64,000 nt of DNA from JACKAQ01 sp965227145 (GTDB lineage: Bacteria > Calditrichota > Calditrichia > RBG-13-44-9 > J075): the NCBI GenBank assembly GCA_965227145.1, contig OZ245730.1:5022001-5086000 (forward strand), in the 5' to 3' direction. Positions 9,157 through 18,438 of this stretch are shown one piece after another. A program made the position numbers and the translations under genes. Position 1 is the first letter of the stretch. Each line of letters begins with the position of its first letter. The notes under the pieces are model-generated. The model was not told the origin of the DNA. It was given only the letters and a program-made list of their open reading frames with translations, and made no database searches.

Positions 9157-11682
9157 ATGTTTAAAAATTACATAAAAATCGCACTCCGGAATTTGATTCG
9201 ACACAAAGCGTTTACGTTTATCAATATCGTCGGTTTGGCAATCGGGATGGCTTGCTGCATCGTCATTTTTCTGTATGTCAAAAGCGAAAGCGGCTACGAC
9301 CAGTATCACGAGAAAAAATCGCAAATTTTCCGGCTGACGCTCAATGTAGAAGGGCTTTCCACCGGAAATGTGTGGACCGGCGCAACCAGTTCCATTTTGT
9401 GGGGACCGGCGCTGAAAAAGGATTACCCGGAAATTCAGGATTTTTGCCGGGTGATGCCCACCCGCGAAGGCATGGCCTTCAAACACGGCGATAACCGGTT
9501 TATGGAGGATAAATTCGTGTACGCGGATGAAAGCGCGCTCGATTTTTTCACCTGGCCGGTGATTTTCGGCGATGCGAAAACCGCGCTGGCGGAGCCGTTC
9601 AACGTAATTATTGATGAAACCACCGCCAAAAAATATTTCGGCAATGAAAATCCCATCGGGAAAGTGCTGCAAATCGAAGATCCCGTGGAGCAGGATAACG
9701 GCGAAACAACCATCGAAATTTATGACGCAAAAGTTACCGCAGTCATCGCGGATATTCCCTACAAATCGCATTTGAAACCGAACATCATCGTTTCATTTAT
9801 CACGCTGAACCGCTTTTTTGATGCGGATGTGACCGGCGGAGCAGCCCCGCATCCGTGGTACTGGCGTGGACGCATTGTTCACAATTATCTGATGCTGCCG
9901 GAAAATTATCCGCCGGCACAGCTCGAAGCCAAATTCCAGGGATTTCTGGACAAATACGTCGGCGATGCGACGACGACACGCGGCTATGCGTATCATCCGT
10001 ATTTACAGGAGCTTAGCGGTATTCATCTCGAAGGCGGCGTGCGCAACACCTTCGAAACCGGCGGCGACACAAAGCAATTGTACATGTTCGGGATTATCGC
10101 AATTGTTGTGCTGCTGATTGCCTGCATCAATTTTATGAATCTCTCCACCGCGCGATCGATGGCGCGTGCTCGCGAAGTGGGCATTCGCAAAGTGGTGGGC
10201 GCGCACCGCCGCAAACTCATCCAGCAATTTCTCGGTGAATCGCTGCTGATGAGCTTTTTGGCGCTGGTGCTCGCACTGATTTTGATCGAGCTGATCAACC
10301 CGATTTTTTACAGCTATCTGAACAAAGAATTCTTTTTGACTGCCGCGGACAAATGGATTTCCGGCGCCAGCATTGTGGCTATCGCGCTGATCACCGGATT
10401 TGTCGCGGGCAGCTATCCGGCATTTTTCCTCTCGCGTTTTCGCCCGGTGCATGTGCTGAAAAGCAGCAGATCGGGCAGTTCCGGCGGCGGGAAATTGCGC
10501 AAAGCGCTGGTTACGATGCAATTTGCCATCACCATTTTTTTCATTTTGGGCACGCTGACGTTGTATTACCAACTTCAATTCATGCAATCGCAGGATTTGG
10601 GATTCAAATCATCGCAAATTGTGGTGCTGCCCCAACCGGTTGTCGAGCCGTTTCTGCAGCAGCGGGAAGTGCTCCGCAACGAATTGCTGGCGCAAAACAA
10701 CATCAAATCCGTCACGATTGCATCGGCAATTCCCGGCAGAAATTTTGGCGGTGATGTGTGGGTGGAAGAAGGCCGCAGCGGCGAAGACGGCATGGGTCTG
10801 GACGAGTTTGCGGTGGATTACGATTTCATCAAAACCTACGGGCTGGAAATTATCGCCGGACGCAATTTTGACGAATCGATGGGCACAGACGCAGCCCCAA
10901 CAAACGCAAACATGACCAGCGAAGATCACGGGTACGAAATTGCCGCCATCGTTAACGAGACAATGGTGAAGCGCTTCGGCTGGGCATCGCCGGAAGCGGC
11001 GTTGGGCAAACGCATCATCCGCGATCCGGTGTCCAACGATTTCACCGGGAAAATTGTCGGCGTGGTGAAGGATTTCCACGTTGAATCGCTGCACGATCCC
11101 ATTGAGCCGATGGTGTTTTTTATCAACGATAATTACGTGCGGCAGCATCGCTATGCGTCCATCGAAATCGCCACACAGGACATTCCCGGCGCCATCGCGG
11201 CGATTAAATCGGTCGTCACCAAACATGATTCCGAAATCCCGTTCGAGTATTTTTTCGCGGATGAAAATTTTGCGCAGCAATATGAAAGCGATCGCCGGAT
11301 GATCGAAATTTACGGCTACATCTCGCTGCTCACGATTTTTATCGCCTGCCTCGGGCTGTTCGGATTAGCCTCGTACACGGCGGAACAGCGCACCAAAGAA
11401 ATCGGCATTCGCAAAGTGCTCGGCGCATCGGTTCCGGGCATCGTCAGCATGTTTTCCGTCGATTTTCTGAAATTGATCGCCATCGGATTTCTCATTTCCG
11501 TGCCGGTCGGCTATTACGCGATGAACCGCTGGCTGGAAAATTTCGCCTACCGTATTGAGGTCAGTTGGTGGTTGTTTGCCATGGCCGGCGGGCTCGCGCT
11601 GCTGATTGCACTGGCGACCGTTTGCTGGCAGGCGATCAAAGCGGCGCTGGCAAACCCAATAAAATCATTGCGTTATGAGTAG
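9157..11682 (+). CDS. FtsX/MacB-type ABC transporter permease (841 aa)
   Basis: This is the fifth and longest permease of the array. It has the family start FKNYIKIALRNLIRHKAFT, two MacB_PCD-like periplasmic domains, the loops AREVGIRKVVGA and RTKEIGIRKVLGA, and the tail ANPIKSLRYE. The additional length sits in the periplasmic domains: an insertion around the sequence IEDPVEQDNGETTIEI in the first, and another around TDAAPTNANMTSEDHGYE in the second. These could alter partner or substrate recognition. A GGAGG site precedes the ATG, 24 bases after the preceding gene. Confidence 0.93.
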   Translation: MFKNYIKIALRNLIRHKAFTFINIVGLAIGMACCIVIFLYVKSESGYDQYHEKKSQIFRLTLNVEGLSTGNVWTGATSSILWGPALKKDYPEIQDFCRVMPTREGMAFKHGDNRFMEDKFVYADESALDFFTWPVIFGDAKTALAEPFNVIIDETTAKKYFGNENPIGKVLQIEDPVEQDNGETTIEIYDAKVTAVIADIPYKSHLKPNIIVSFITLNRFFDADVTGGAAPHPWYWRGRIVHNYLMLPENYPPAQLEAKFQGFLDKYVGDATTTRGYAYHPYLQELSGIHLEGGVRNTFETGGDTKQLYMFGIIAIVVLLIACINFMNLSTARSMARAREVGIRKVVGAHRRKLIQQFLGESLLMSFLALVLALILIELINPIFYSYLNKEFFLTAADKWISGASIVAIALITGFVAGSYPAFFLSRFRPVHVLKSSRSGSSGGGKLRKALVTMQFAITIFFILGTLTLYYQLQFMQSQDLGFKSSQIVVLPQPVVEPFLQQREVLRNELLAQNNIKSVTIASAIPGRNFGGDVWVEEGRSGEDGMGLDEFAVDYDFIKTYGLEIIAGRNFDESMGTDAAPTNANMTSEDHGYEIAAIVNETMVKRFGWASPEAALGKRIIRDPVSNDFTGKIVGVVKDFHVESLHDPIEPMVFFINDNYVRQHRYASIEIATQDIPGAIAAIKSVVTKHDSEIPFEYFFADENFAQQYESDRRMIEIYGYISLLTIFIACLGLFGLASYTAEQRTKEIGIRKVLGASVPGIVSMFSVDFLKLIAIGFLISVPVGYYAMNRWLENFAYRIEVSWWLFAMAGGLALLIALATVCWQAIKAALANPIKSLRYE

Positions 11683-11746
11683 TGTTTTGTGTTCGGGAGT
11701 TATCGGCGGGGATTGTTGAATTTTTACCGCGAATACCAATTGAGCG

Positions 11747-11766
11747 ATTCCTGCATGCGCAGGAAT
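11747..11766. repeat. REP-like palindrome ATTCCTGC-N4-GCAGGAAT
   Basis: An 8-base perfect stem with a 4-base loop is followed by GACAT, in the 180-base gap between two permease genes. The same arm sequences recur at 56185-56204 and, with one or two changes, at 14352, 14401 and 1052. Confidence 0.6.
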
Positions 11767-11862
11767 GACATCGAAAAACAACATCTGTAATCCCTGCTGT
11801 GACAGGATTTCGGATTGCTATTTTTGAATAATCAAACCAACACATAATTTCCCGGAGGGCAG

Positions 11863-14268
11863 ATGCTCATCAATTACATCAAAATTACCCTGCGAAATCT
11901 GATGAAAAACCGGGTGCAGTCCGGCATCAATATTTTGGGATTATCCGTGGGCATCGGCGTGAGTTTGCTGATGCTCCTGTTCGCGTGGAATGTGCTCACT
12001 TACGACCAGTTTCACGAAAACAGCGACGACCTGTATTTTCTCTACCGAACACGACCGGCGCCGGAAGGCGGCACGCTGACCGTTTACGATACCTGGGTGC
12101 CCGCCGTGCCGGAAATGATGAAGGATTTCCCGGAAATTGTGAACGGCTATCGCTCATTTTCCGTGGGCGAATGGGTGCAATTCGGCGAAAAACGCTTCCG
12201 CGAGGAAATCGATTTTGCGGAACCGGGGTTTTTTGAGATGTTCAGCTTCCCGCTGGTCAAAGGCGATCCGCAGTCTGCGCTCAGCGAAAAAAGCTCGATC
12301 ATTCTGTCACAGGAAATGGCGGAAAAATATTTCGGCAGCGATGATCCCATCGGCAAAATCCTGCAGGTTGGCGAGTCCAACAATTACACCGTCACCGGCG
12401 TGCTCGGCAAAGTTCCGGTGAATTCCACTTTCAGTTACGATATGATTGTCCCGTGGGAAAACGCAATGGACATCGAATTTGTTCGCAACAGCGAATGGCG
12501 CGGCTCGTTCCTGTTCAGCTTTGTGCAACTTCGTCCGGGCACAGATCCGGCAGCGCTGGAAGCCAAATTTCCCGCGTTTGTCGATAAATTTTTTGCCAAA
12601 GATGCCATCGAGCAGGTCACCTTCAAACTGATGCCGCTGAAAAATGTGCACAACGCATTCACCGGAATGGATCGCTACGCGTTTATTCTCATTGCGATTG
12701 CGCTGGCAATTCTGGCGCTGGCGTGCATCAATTACACCAATCTTTCCATCGCGCGGTCGCTGCAGCGCGCCCGGGAAATCGGGATGCGCAAGGTGCTCGG
12801 CGCCAATCGCGGCAGGCTGTTCAGCCAATTTATGATCGAAACATTTTTGATTGTCGGTGTCACGCTGCTGCTCGGCATCGGTTTGGCGGAGTTGCTGCTG
12901 CCAAAATTCAACGAAATTGTGCAAATGGAACTGGCACTGTCATTCTCGGAACAGCCGGCTTTGCTGATCGGCTTGCTGATTGTCGGCGCGGTAACTGCAT
13001 TTTTTTCAGGGATTTATCCGGCGATGTTTTTATCGCGATTCCGACCGATTTCCGTGCTGAAAGCCACCCATTTTTCCGGCGGTGATACGCAAAAGAAACC
13101 GGGCGGATTGAATCTGCGCAACGCGCTGGTGATCACCCAGTTTGTCGTTTCCATCGGGCTGATTATCGCGACGGGTGTGGTGTTGCGGCAAATCGATTTC
13201 ATGAAATCGCACGATCTGCAATTCGACAAAGAGAACATGATCGTGCTGCGCACCAATCCGAGAGTATTCACTTCGCAGGATGAAGCGCTGGCAACTTTCG
13301 CTACGCTCAAAAAAGAAATCACTGCCAACAGCACCGTAAAAAGCGTTGCACAGTCCCGGGCTGTGCCGGGCATCGGATACGGCAACAGCTACACTTTGGC
13401 GCGTCCGGAAGGCTGGGACACGAGCCGCCAGCTCGACTGGCGATTTGTGAACATCGACGCGGCGTTTTTGCCGACATACGGCATCGAACTGACGCAGGGG
13501 CGCAATTTTTCGGGAGAATTGGCGACGGACGAAGATGAATCGATCATCATCAACGAAGCCGCGGCAATGGCGATCGGCTGGGATAATCCTGTCGGGAAAA
13601 TGCTGTATTTCGGCGAAAACACCTGCACGATCATCGGCGTGGTGAAGGATTACAATTACGAAGCGCTGCGCGAGCCGGTGCAGCCGGTTATCCATTTTTA
13701 CAACGGGCTGGAAAGCACGCGCTACTATTTCATGTCTGTCAAATTTGCCAACGATACGCCGCAGGAAAACATTGCATTGCTGGAGCAGCAATGGGGAAAA
13801 ATCGTTCCCGGCATTGAGCTGACTTATTTTGTCATTTCCGATCGTTTCCGGCAACTGTATCAGGTCGAAGACAATCTTGCGGAAATTATCAGCTACAGCT
13901 CGGCACTGGCGATTCTGGTTGCCTGTCTGGGACTGTTCGGGCTGTCCGCATTTTCCACGGCGCAGCGCACCAAAGAGATTGGCATTCGCAAGGTGCTCGG
14001 CGCATCCGTTTCGCAGGTGCTGGCGCTGATCGGCAAGGATTTTATGAAACTGGTGCTGCTTGCAAATCTGGTGGCATGGCCGCTCGGCTGGTACGCGATG
14101 AACCAATGGCTGCAAAATTATCCCTATCGCATGTCGATGGGCTGGTCTGCGCTGGATATTTTTCTGTTCGCCACAATTACAGCAATTGCCGTTTCGATGC
14201 TCACCATCGGTTACCAAACGATCCGGGCGGCGCGGGCAAATCCTGTAAAATCATTGCGTTACGAGTAG
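11863..14268 (+). CDS. FtsX/MacB-type ABC transporter permease (801 aa)
   Basis: This is the sixth permease of the array. It starts LINYIKITLRNLMKNRVQS and carries the loops AREIGMRKVLGA (first unit) and RTKEIGIRKVLGA (second unit). It ends in ANPVKSLRYE. Its first periplasmic stretch begins YDQFHENSDDLYFLYRTRP and lacks the usual DRIYRVT. The next gene shares this variation (ENAENIYLVYKERP), which suggests that the last two copies form a sub-pair. GGAGGG precedes the ATG. The 180-base leader contains a REP-like palindrome. Confidence 0.92.
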   Translation: MLINYIKITLRNLMKNRVQSGINILGLSVGIGVSLLMLLFAWNVLTYDQFHENSDDLYFLYRTRPAPEGGTLTVYDTWVPAVPEMMKDFPEIVNGYRSFSVGEWVQFGEKRFREEIDFAEPGFFEMFSFPLVKGDPQSALSEKSSIILSQEMAEKYFGSDDPIGKILQVGESNNYTVTGVLGKVPVNSTFSYDMIVPWENAMDIEFVRNSEWRGSFLFSFVQLRPGTDPAALEAKFPAFVDKFFAKDAIEQVTFKLMPLKNVHNAFTGMDRYAFILIAIALAILALACINYTNLSIARSLQRAREIGMRKVLGANRGRLFSQFMIETFLIVGVTLLLGIGLAELLLPKFNEIVQMELALSFSEQPALLIGLLIVGAVTAFFSGIYPAMFLSRFRPISVLKATHFSGGDTQKKPGGLNLRNALVITQFVVSIGLIIATGVVLRQIDFMKSHDLQFDKENMIVLRTNPRVFTSQDEALATFATLKKEITANSTVKSVAQSRAVPGIGYGNSYTLARPEGWDTSRQLDWRFVNIDAAFLPTYGIELTQGRNFSGELATDEDESIIINEAAAMAIGWDNPVGKMLYFGENTCTIIGVVKDYNYEALREPVQPVIHFYNGLESTRYYFMSVKFANDTPQENIALLEQQWGKIVPGIELTYFVISDRFRQLYQVEDNLAEIISYSSALAILVACLGLFGLSAFSTAQRTKEIGIRKVLGASVSQVLALIGKDFMKLVLLANLVAWPLGWYAMNQWLQNYPYRMSMGWSALDIFLFATITAIAVSMLTIGYQTIRAARANPVKSLRYE

Positions 14269-14351
14269 TGTATGAGCGTTTTTGTGTTGGTGTGTTAAGG
14301 TGTTTGCGAACGGTCTCTTTTGATCGCCTGTAAGGTAATAATTGCAGGGAG

Positions 14352-14420
14352 ACTCCTGCCTACGCAGGAGTGACAAGCGAAGTGTATATTTTTTATCGGC
14401 ATTCCAGCGATAGCAGGAAT
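14352..14420. repeat. Two REP-like palindromes in tandem
   Basis: The first copy is ACTCCTGC-N4-GCAGGAGT at 14352-14371, followed by GACA. The second is ATTCCAGC-N4-GCAGGAAT at 14401-14420, with one mismatched pair in the stem. Both lie in the 193-base gap between the last two permease genes and have the 8-4-8 layout of the other copies. Confidence 0.55.
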
Positions 14421-14461
14421 CTCACTTTTCCGCTTTAGAAAACAACTTTTTTGGAGGACAG

Positions 14462-16834
14462 ATGTTTTTCAACTACATAAAAATTGCGTTCCGGCATTTT
14501 GCGAAACACAAGCTCAACGGATTTATCAATATTTTTGGACTGGCGGTGGGCATTGCCGCGGCAATCATGATTTTTCTCTACACCAATCATGAACTCACCT
14601 ACGACGTGTTCAATGAAAATGCGGAAAATATCTATCTGGTTTACAAAGAACGCCCAACACCAACGGGCACGCAAATCACCCGCGACACCTGGCTGCCAAT
14701 GGCCGCGGCGCTCCGCAGCGATTATCCGGCGATCAAAAATGCCGCCAGATACTGGACAGACAATGAATGGGTGGAAGTCGGCGAACAGAAATTTCAGGAA
14801 GAAATTGCGTACGCAGATCCGGCGTTACTGGATATTTTCACGCTGCCGCTGGCAAAGGGCAATCGCGACGGCGCGTTTTCGGATATCAATTCGGTGGTAA
14901 TTTCGCGGGAAATTGCCAAAAAATATTTCAGCGATGGCGATCCGATCGGCAAAACCCTGCGGCTGGCGTTCCGATACGATTTGACGGTGCGCGGCGTTCT
15001 GGCGGAAATTCCCGATAATTCATCTGTGCAAATCGATATAATGATCAACCCGGAAAGTCAAGAATGGTACGAACGCCACTCGGAAAATTGGGGCAGTTCC
15101 TGGCTGTACACCTTCATTTTGCTCGACAAAAATGCTCAACCATCGGCGCTGGAAGCGCAGTTTCCGGCGTTCGTCAGCAAAACCTGGGGCGCGGACGAAA
15201 CCAAAGGGTTGACGCTAAAATTGCTGCCGCTGCCGGAGCTATACAACGATCTCACAGGTGCAAATACCTACGCATATATTTTGCTGATCATCGCGGTTGC
15301 GATTATTTTGATCGCCTCGATCAATTTTATGAATCTGACCACCGCCGGATCGATGGAACGTGCCCGCGAGATCGGCATGCGCAAAGTGCTCGGCGCGGAA
15401 CGCACCCGCCTGATTCGCCAATTCCTCACCGAAGCTGTACTGATGAGCCTGATTGCACTGGCAATCGGCATCGGGATTGTGGAATTGATTTTGCCGTATT
15501 TCAACTCGCTGTATAATTTGCCGCTGGCGTTAAATTACCAAAGTAACATTCTGATAATACTTGGTTTAGTCAGCCTCGGGATTGTCGTCGGTTTGCTCGC
15601 CGGCGCGTATCCGGCAATTTTCCTTTCCCGCTTTCAGCCGAACGAGGCGCTGCGCGGAAAGCTAGAGCGTTCACCAAAAGGCGCAAAACTGCGGTTGGGG
15701 CTGGTGGTCACCCAGTTTGTGCTGTCTATCGTTTTGATGATCACTACCGGCATGCTGTTTCTGCAACTGCAGCACATGAAATCAGCGAATCTTAATTTCA
15801 ACAAAAACAATGTTATAACTATCGAAGCAAGCCAGAGCGATTTTGCTGACCCTGAAGCCGCACAGCAAACGCTGACGACCTTCAAAAATGAGCTGCGCCA
15901 GTTCAGCGGCATCGAATCGGTGAGTTCGTCATCCACCGCGCCGGGTGAATGGTCGGGTGGATTCACGTTTATTTTTCCGGTGAATCCGGGTCAGGAGCCG
16001 GAACGTTTCCGGATGCGCTATTGCGCGGTTGACGCATATTATTTCGATACATTCAAAATGAAAATCAGTGAAGGGCGGGCGTTTTCGGAAGATCTCGAAG
16101 CGGAAGCGGAATCATCGGTAATTTTGAACGAGGCGGCGGTGCGCGCCTTTGGCTGGAGCGATGTTGCGGAGCGCAAAGTGCGCCTCGGCGACAGTAAGTT
16201 CAACGTGATCGGCGTGGTGAAGGATTACAATTACAACTCGCTGGCTGAAGCGGTTGCGCCGGTGGTTCATTTTTATCGCCCGCCGGATAACAGCCGACAC
16301 CGTTTTATTTCCGCCAGAATTGCGCCGGGCAACCATGCCGCCGCGCTCAGTTTTATCCGCGACAAATGGCAGGAAATAATGCCGGGAAATCCGCTCAATT
16401 TCTTTTGGGTGGATGAAAATTTTGACCGGCTCTACGAAAACGAAGAACGGCTGCTGACCGTCGCATCCGCGTTTGCGACGCTGGCGATTATCATCGCCGG
16501 GCTGGGGTTGTTTGCCATCGCATCGCTGATGATCACCCAGCGCACCAAAGAAATCGGCGTGCGCAAAGTGCTCGGCGCAAGCACCGGAAACATCACCGTA
16601 ATGCTCTCCAAACATTTTATGGCGATTGTGCTGGTAGCATTCGTGATCGCCTGTCCGCTGGCGTATTATGCTTCCGAAAAATTGCTGGCGGATTTCGCCT
16701 ATCGCACATCGATCAACTGGCTGCTGTTTGTGGCTGCGGGTGTTTTTTCGATGATGATAGCATGGATAGCGGTCGGATTTCAATCGATCAAAGCATCGAT
16801 GTCGAATCCGGTGAAGGCGTTGCGTTACGAGTAA
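14462..16834 (+). CDS. FtsX/MacB-type ABC transporter permease (790 aa)
   Basis: This is the seventh and last permease of the array. It starts FFNYIKIAFRHFAKHKLNG, with a first helix at about 20-42, the loops AREIGMRKVLGA and RTKEIGVRKVLGA, two periplasmic domains, and the tail SNPVKALRYE. The tail and its DNA sequence are slightly different from the near-identical ends of the five preceding genes. GGAGGA lies directly before the ATG. The gene is followed by a long inverted repeat and then by a strong terminator that it shares with the convergent acyl-CoA dehydrogenase gene. Confidence 0.93.
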   Translation: MFFNYIKIAFRHFAKHKLNGFINIFGLAVGIAAAIMIFLYTNHELTYDVFNENAENIYLVYKERPTPTGTQITRDTWLPMAAALRSDYPAIKNAARYWTDNEWVEVGEQKFQEEIAYADPALLDIFTLPLAKGNRDGAFSDINSVVISREIAKKYFSDGDPIGKTLRLAFRYDLTVRGVLAEIPDNSSVQIDIMINPESQEWYERHSENWGSSWLYTFILLDKNAQPSALEAQFPAFVSKTWGADETKGLTLKLLPLPELYNDLTGANTYAYILLIIAVAIILIASINFMNLTTAGSMERAREIGMRKVLGAERTRLIRQFLTEAVLMSLIALAIGIGIVELILPYFNSLYNLPLALNYQSNILIILGLVSLGIVVGLLAGAYPAIFLSRFQPNEALRGKLERSPKGAKLRLGLVVTQFVLSIVLMITTGMLFLQLQHMKSANLNFNKNNVITIEASQSDFADPEAAQQTLTTFKNELRQFSGIESVSSSSTAPGEWSGGFTFIFPVNPGQEPERFRMRYCAVDAYYFDTFKMKISEGRAFSEDLEAEAESSVILNEAAVRAFGWSDVAERKVRLGDSKFNVIGVVKDYNYNSLAEAVAPVVHFYRPPDNSRHRFISARIAPGNHAAALSFIRDKWQEIMPGNPLNFFWVDENFDRLYENEERLLTVASAFATLAIIIAGLGLFAIASLMITQRTKEIGVRKVLGASTGNITVMLSKHFMAIVLVAFVIACPLAYYASEKLLADFAYRTSINWLLFVAAGVFSMMIAWIAVGFQSIKASMSNPVKALRYE

Positions 16835-16876
16835 ATGTGTTGGTGATTTTCTATCTGGCAGGTTCCCAAAAATAGA

Positions 16877-16950
16877 AGGGGAATGTTGCTATAACTTCCC
16901 TGTTGCAGCTGCCCACATCCCTGTGTGATACCAGCCCTGCAACATCCCCT
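16877..16950. repeat. Long-armed inverted repeat downstream of the permease array
   Basis: Arms at 16877-16889 (AGGGGAATGTTGC) and 16939-16950 (GCAACATCCCCT) pair over 12 bases with one bulge, enclosing about 49 bases. The right arm is followed by a pyrimidine-rich run (TTCTTTTCTCTC). It could be the array's terminator or a degraded repeat. No known RNA family was recognised. Confidence 0.35.
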
Positions 16951-17032
16951 TTCTTTTCTCTCCCAATCTCCGTGATTTAAACTATCGGCGTCTGCGAGAA
17001 AACTTTAAAGGATTTTTTTTAATTTGTGAACA

Positions 17033-17070
17033 AAAAAACGTGCCCTGGGTCAATCTTAGGCACGTTTTTT
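17033..17070. terminator. Bidirectional rho-independent terminator
   Basis: The arms AAAAAACGTGCC (17033-17044) and GGCACGTTTTTT (17059-17070) form a GC-capped stem flanked by A- and T-runs. It can therefore serve both the permease array (+) and the acyl-CoA dehydrogenase gene (-), which converge here. Confidence 0.85.
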
Positions 17071-17105
17071 GTAAAATGCGAAATATCATTAGATTTCGAT
17101 AATTT

Positions 17106-18260
17106 CTATTTAAAGAGCAGATATTTAGAGATCGTATCCAGTTGCATGTTGGATGTTCCCTCATAAATTTGCCCGATTTTTGCATCCCGATAAAATTTTT
17201 CCACCGGATACTCTTTGGTGAAGCCGTAACCGCCAAAAACTTCGATCATTCGCGAGGTCACTTTTTCGGCATTCACGGAAGTGAACAGCTTGGTCATCGC
17301 GGCTTCCACCACAAAATTTTGTCCGGTGTCTTTCATCCGTGCGGTGTCGTACACCATCCGGCGGGCGGCTTCGGTAAGCGTGGCGCATTCGGCAATCTGG
17401 AACGCAACACCCTGAAATTTGCCAATCACTTTGCCAAACTGGGTGCGTTCTCTGGCATATTGCATGCCGGCGTTCAACGAGCCTTGCATCACGCCGAGCA
17501 TTTGTGCGCCAATGCCAATCCTGCCCTCGTTGAGCGTTTCGATCGCGGATTTATAGCCTTTGCCAACTTCGCCAATCACATTTTCTTTGGGAACAATGCA
17601 GTTTTCCATAATCAGTTCGCAAGTGCTGCTGGCGCGAATACCCAATTTATCTTCTTTTTTCCCGATACGGAATCCCTCGAATCCGCGTTCGACCATAAAC
17701 GCGGTGATGCCTTTGTATCCGGCTTCGGGATTTGCATTGGCGAAAACAATAAACAAATCCGCCTCTGCCGCGTTGGTGATCCACATTTTATTGCCGTTCA
17801 GCACAAAGTGGCTGCCCATATTTTCCGCACGGGTTTTCAACGCAAACGCATCGCTGCCGGAGCTGGCTTCAGACAGCGCATACGCACCGATTTTTTCCTG
17901 CGCAAGCTGTGGCAAATATTTCTTTTTGAGCGCCTCGCTGCCCCATTTTTGAATGCAATTGTTGACCAGCGTATTTTGCACATCCACAAAAATAGCGGCA
18001 GATGCATCAACTTTGGACAACTCTTCGATCGCCAAAATAGACATAAAAAAGTTACCGCCGGTTCCGCCGTATTCTTCGGGAATATCGATGCCCAGCAGCC
18101 CTAATTCAAAAAATTGATCCAGCAATTCCCGCCGAAACTGCCCTTTCTGATCCATTTCCTGAACATGCGGCTTAATTTGTTCTTCGGCAAATTCGCGGAT
18201 CGCGTCGCGAAACATGCTTTCTTCTTCAGTGAGTTGAGTAATAGAATGAATTGCGTTCAT
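17106..18260 (-). CDS. Acyl-CoA dehydrogenase, short/branched-chain type (384 aa)
   Basis: This FAD flavoenzyme oxidises acyl-CoA to 2-enoyl-CoA and passes electrons to electron-transfer flavoprotein. The chain has the usual three parts: an N-terminal helical domain (TEEESMFRDAIREFAEEQI), a central beta domain (ALSEASSGSDAFAL, MWITNA) and a C-terminal helical domain. The catalytic base is E367 in IYEGTSNMQ, at the position used by the short- and medium-chain enzymes. At 384 residues it has the typical length. I chose the ATG at 18260 because AAAGGAGAG precedes it at ideal distance; an upstream in-frame start at 18332 does not have one. No other beta-oxidation gene is next to it, so the chain length of its substrate remains open. 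Confidence 0.93.
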   Translation of the reverse strand: MNAIHSITQLTEEESMFRDAIREFAEEQIKPHVQEMDQKGQFRRELLDQFFELGLLGIDIPEEYGGTGGNFFMSILAIEELSKVDASAAIFVDVQNTLVNNCIQKWGSEALKKKYLPQLAQEKIGAYALSEASSGSDAFALKTRAENMGSHFVLNGNKMWITNAAEADLFIVFANANPEAGYKGITAFMVERGFEGFRIGKKEDKLGIRASSTCELIMENCIVPKENVIGEVGKGYKSAIETLNEGRIGIGAQMLGVMQGSLNAGMQYARERTQFGKVIGKFQGVAFQIAECATLTEAARRMVYDTARMKDTGQNFVVEAAMTKLFTSVNAEKVTSRMIEVFGGYGFTKEYPVEKFYRDAKIGQIYEGTSNMQLDTISKYLLFK

Positions 18261-18438
18261 GGACTCTCCTTTGTATTTTTCAGATCGGAACGGATGTTTA
18301 TTCGATTGTAAGTAGAAACAGCAAATCTGCAAACAGAATATACGGCGAAATTTTGCGCCAATGTATCATCCGATTGAAAAATATAACCAGAAATTCCGCC
18401 GAAAAACACGGCGAAAGAAATTTAAGGAATGCGACACG

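Noticed and set aside
13030..14217. Long minus-strand open frame opposite a permease gene (395 codons)
   Set aside because: It is rich in H, R and Q without hydrophobic periodicity, has no ribosome site and lies fully antisense to a well-supported gene.
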